DNA of 64,000 nt from Actinoplanes subtropicus (GTDB taxonomy: Bacteria; Actinomycetota; Actinomycetes; Mycobacteriales; Micromonosporaceae): assembly GCF_000721705.1 (NCBI RefSeq), contig NZ_JOJL01000020.1:310001-374000 (forward strand), given 5' to 3'. The translations under genes and the position numbers were made by a program. Position 1 is the first letter of the stretch, and each line of letters begins with the position of its first letter. The notes beneath the pieces were generated by a model, which was given only the letters and a program-made list of their open reading frames with translations, was not told where the DNA came from and searched no databases. Of this stretch, positions 61,985-64,000 are shown piece after piece.

Positions 61985-62935
61985 TCAGCCTAGGACCGCG
62001 GGACGCCGCTTCGCGGTCCGCAGCACCAGCGTCGCGGCGATTCCGGTGGCGACGGCGAGCGCCGCCCAGGCACTCAGGGTGAGGGCATCCGGTTTCACCA
62101 GCGGTTGCCCGCGCAGGGCCTGCCAGGTCAACAGCACATTGAGTACGCCGTAGGCCGCGCCCGCGACGAGCAGCAGCCGGGCCCGAACGCCGTCACCGAG
62201 CCGGGTGCGGGTCAGCAGGAAGGCCAGCAGCGGCAGGGCCTGCAGCGCGTGCAACCCGAAGAAGTGGCCGATCCGCAGGTCGCCGCCCGTGGTGCTCCAG
62301 CCCAGGAACGGCAGCCCCGGCCCGCCGTCCGGCACGCCCACGCTGTGCGCTCCGGCGAGATCCCCGCGCGGGATCACCATCGGCACCGCGGCCAGCATGC
62401 CCAGCAGCGAAAGGCCAAGACCGAGCCTCATCCCGTACGCGATAGACCGGTCTTCAGTCCGGTTAAGGGCGGTGGGCGGGGCGGTTGGCTGGCGGTCCTT
62501 GATTCTCTGCCGTAGCGCCGCCACCGCGATGATCAGGTGGCTCACGAACAGCAGCATGATCGAGACGCCCATGGTCCGCCAGAGCGCGGCGTCGAACGGG
62601 GTGGTCTGGTTGTAGTGGCTGGTCGTGCCGCGGGCCGCCTGCAGCACGACGATCGCCTCCTCGATCACCGCGACCGCGACGATCACCACCGCGGCCGCCT
62701 CGCCCACCCGGCTGCGGCGCGGCAGCACGGAGAGCATCCAGGCGATGGTGAGCCCGTAGACGGCCAGCGAGACGGCGAACTTGAACGGCTTGACCCAGAT
62801 CGGCGCCCCGGTGAGCACCCGCGGGTCGAGGAAGATCCCGGCGGCGGTGACGACGGCGAGCACCGCCATCACCCCGGTCAGCACCAGCAGCGGCCGGTGC
62901 AGCTTGTTGAGGGGAGCGACAGCGACAGTAGTCAT
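61985..62935 (-). CDS. Eight-helix membrane protein, unknown function
   Basis: A 316-residue integral membrane protein from ATG 62935 (MTTVAVAPLNKLHRPLLVLT); GTG 62974 would add 13 residues. The sequence has about eight hydrophobic segments and charged elements IWVKPFKFAVSLAVYGLTIA, ARGTTSHYNQTTPFDAALWR and GHFFGLHALQALPLLAFLLT. Such motifs recur in actinobacterial membrane proteins of unknown role. It lies 5 bp upstream of the histidine kinase start region on the same strand, so it probably forms an operon with the two-component pair. Confidence 0.75.
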   Translation of the reverse strand: MTTVAVAPLNKLHRPLLVLTGVMAVLAVVTAAGIFLDPRVLTGAPIWVKPFKFAVSLAVYGLTIAWMLSVLPRRSRVGEAAAVVIVAVAVIEEAIVVLQAARGTTSHYNQTTPFDAALWRTMGVSIMLLFVSHLIIAVAALRQRIKDRQPTAPPTALNRTEDRSIAYGMRLGLGLSLLGMLAAVPMVIPRGDLAGAHSVGVPDGGPGLPFLGWSTTGGDLRIGHFFGLHALQALPLLAFLLTRTRLGDGVRARLLLVAGAAYGVLNVLLTWQALRGQPLVKPDALTLSAWAALAVATGIAATLVLRTAKRRPAVLG

Positions 62936-63034
62936 GACCGCAGCCTGCGGATTCACGGCGATCGTTTCGCCCACCCGCGGGCCGGATCGGTGGCCCCGGG
63001 TCGGAGCCGCTCTCCTACCTGGGTAGGAGGTCGC

Positions 63035-63592
63035 TCACGGCCGCACGTCCAGGTCGAAGTCGTCGGCGACGTCGTCCACCGGGACGACCCGCACCTGGTC
63101 GGCGTGGGCTCGCAGGTAGTCGCGGGCACCGCGGTCCCCGGTCGCGGTCGCGATCACGCCGGGCCAGTGCCGCCGGCCGAGCAGCACCGGGTGACCACGC
63201 CGGGTGCCGTAGCCGCCCATCACCAGGGCGTCCTCGGCGGCGAAGGCGGTCACCCTGCGTACCGCCTCGGCGGTCACCCTCGGCATGTCCACCAGCAGCA
63301 CGACCACGGCCTCGGCCGGCGTCGCGGTCAGCGCCTCGAGCCCGACCCGCAACGACGAGCCGAGCCCGCTCGCCCAGTCCGGATTGACCACACTGGGCGG
63401 GAGCTCGGCCGCCTGCTCGATGACGGCCGGGGCTTGCGCCCCGAGCACCACCAGGCTTTGTGTCACATCGGCTGTCCGCAGGGTCTCGGCCGCGCGGTCC
63501 ACCAGGAGCATTCCCTCGTACGCGACGAGCGCCTTCGGCATGCCGTAGCGGCGCCCGCCACCCGCCGCCAGTACCAGTCCGGCCGTTCCCAC
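63035..63592 (-). CDS. MobA/MocA-like nucleotidyltransferase
   Basis: A 185-residue protein from GTG 63592 (VGTAGLVLAAGGGRRYGMPK). The nucleotide-binding signature LAAGGGRRYGMPKAL is intact, as are VVVLLVDMPRVT (metal-binding Asp) and a GHPVLLGRRHW motif. The family transfers CMP or GMP in molybdopterin cofactor maturation, or acts on other sugar or cofactor nucleotides. No molybdenum-enzyme genes are visible nearby, so the assigned substrate remains open. Confidence 0.88.
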   Translation of the reverse strand: MGTAGLVLAAGGGRRYGMPKALVAYEGMLLVDRAAETLRTADVTQSLVVLGAQAPAVIEQAAELPPSVVNPDWASGLGSSLRVGLEALTATPAEAVVVLLVDMPRVTAEAVRRVTAFAAEDALVMGGYGTRRGHPVLLGRRHWPGVIATATGDRGARDYLRAHADQVRVVPVDDVADDFDLDVRP

Positions 63593-63602
63593 GTTCCCGA
63601 TC

Positions 63603-64000
63603 CTAGGACTCGCGGTTGTAGAGCTTCTTCGACCACAGGTAGCCGCCGAGGGCCATCACCGCGCACCAGGCCAGCGCGATCCACCCGTCGTTGCCGACCG
63701 GCCGGTCCATCAGCAGGGCGCGCATGGTCTCGATGATCGGCGTGAACGGCTGGTGCTCGGCGAACCAGCGCAGGCCGGCCGGCATCGACGCGGTGGGGAC
63801 GAACCCGCTGCTGAGGAACGGCAGCAGGATCAGCGGCATCGGGATGTTGCTCGCCGTCTCCACCGTCTTGCTCACCTGACCGAGCGCCACGCACAGCCAG
63901 ACCAGCGCGAAGGTCACCGCCACCAGGAAGCCGGCCGTGAGCAGCCACCCGCCCAGCGAGGCGGTCGGCCGGAAGCCGACCAGCAGCGCCACCCCGATCA
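63603..64000 (-). CDS. ABC-2 type transporter permease (5' end outside window)
   Basis: The frame is open to the right edge; 132 residues of the C-terminal part are visible with about four membrane helices (FLVAVTFALVWLCVALGQVS, MPLILLPFLSSGFVPTASMP). ASMPAGLRWFAEHQPFTPII and ETMRALLMDRPVGNDGWIAL are typical of the end of DrrB-like export permeases. Its ATPase partner would lie beyond the window. Family members export drugs or metabolites. The gene ends 10 bp before the MobA-like gene on the same strand. Confidence 0.88.
   Translation of the reverse strand, partial: IGVALLVGFRPTASLGGWLLTAGFLVAVTFALVWLCVALGQVSKTVETASNIPMPLILLPFLSSGFVPTASMPAGLRWFAEHQPFTPIIETMRALLMDRPVGNDGWIALAWCAVMALGGYLWSKKLYNRES

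Overview
The window is high-GC actinobacterial DNA, most likely from a filamentous, sporulating member of the Micromonosporaceae (Actinoplanes-like). The reasons are strong GC bias at third codon positions, frequent GTG starts, an SsgB-type sporulation regulator, a DinB/MDMPI-fold (mycothiol-type) protein, an F420-type LLM oxidoreductase, SARP and LAL regulators, a streptogrisin-type protease and a PGPGW membrane protein. The genus is inference.

The window falls into two unlike halves that meet at a minus-strand tRNA-Val(CAC) gene at 36.35-36.43 kb. The left half (1-36.3 kb) is accessory in character. It holds broken or truncated genes among intact ones: a GAF-GGDEF-EAL gene with two frameshifts and a lost 3' end, a sigma-factor stub, an FAD-monooxygenase tail, an IS630 transposase remnant, a frameshifted Fic gene, a methyltransferase core, a phosphoesterase scrap, a decayed secreted protein and a truncated LLM oxidoreductase. 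Intact genes here include an ECF41 sigma factor coupled to a carboxymuconolactone decarboxylase (4 kb), a pentapeptide-repeat membrane protein, a LAL-type LuxR regulator (7-9.9 kb), two divergent cysteine-rich paralogues flanking a TPR gene (16-19 kb), a MarR/MDMPI pair with an operator over the start codon (19.5-20.6 kb), a 28-residue-repeat protein (21-22.6 kb), three secreted proteins (23.6-25.6 kb), a classical SARP-NB-ARC-TPR regulator (26-29 kb) and a second large regulator with STAND and SARP modules in reversed order (31-34.6 kb). A lipoprotein with an HNH-like motif lies between the last of these and the tRNA.

The right half (36.4-64 kb) is dense and shows no frameshifts. It carries PGPGW and SsgB, AraC and Rrf2 regulators, a tiny DUF4236 gene, a TcmP-like protein, a TPR-membrane-FN3 protein, a TPR-GGDEF protein, a SpoIIE phosphatase, and a YihY/diacylglycerol-kinase pair. 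A translationally coupled run follows (DUF1990, metallo-hydrolase, DedA, double PAP2, EEP). Then come cell-wall and secreted enzymes (L,D-transpeptidase, class A beta-lactamase-like hydrolase, streptogrisin-type protease, subtilisin-type protease), redox genes with a receiver-less winged-helix regulator, a zinc-free bL36 gene, a NarL two-component pair, a MobA-like transferase and the end of an ABC-2 permease.

The main themes are cyclic-di-GMP signalling (two GGDEF genes plus one wreck), cell-envelope lipid and peptidoglycan metabolism in the right half, and regulator-rich, decaying accessory DNA in the left half. The best candidates for undescribed biology are the cysteine-rich paralogue/TPR locus at 15.9-19.1 kb and the 28-residue-repeat membrane protein at 21.2-22.6 kb.
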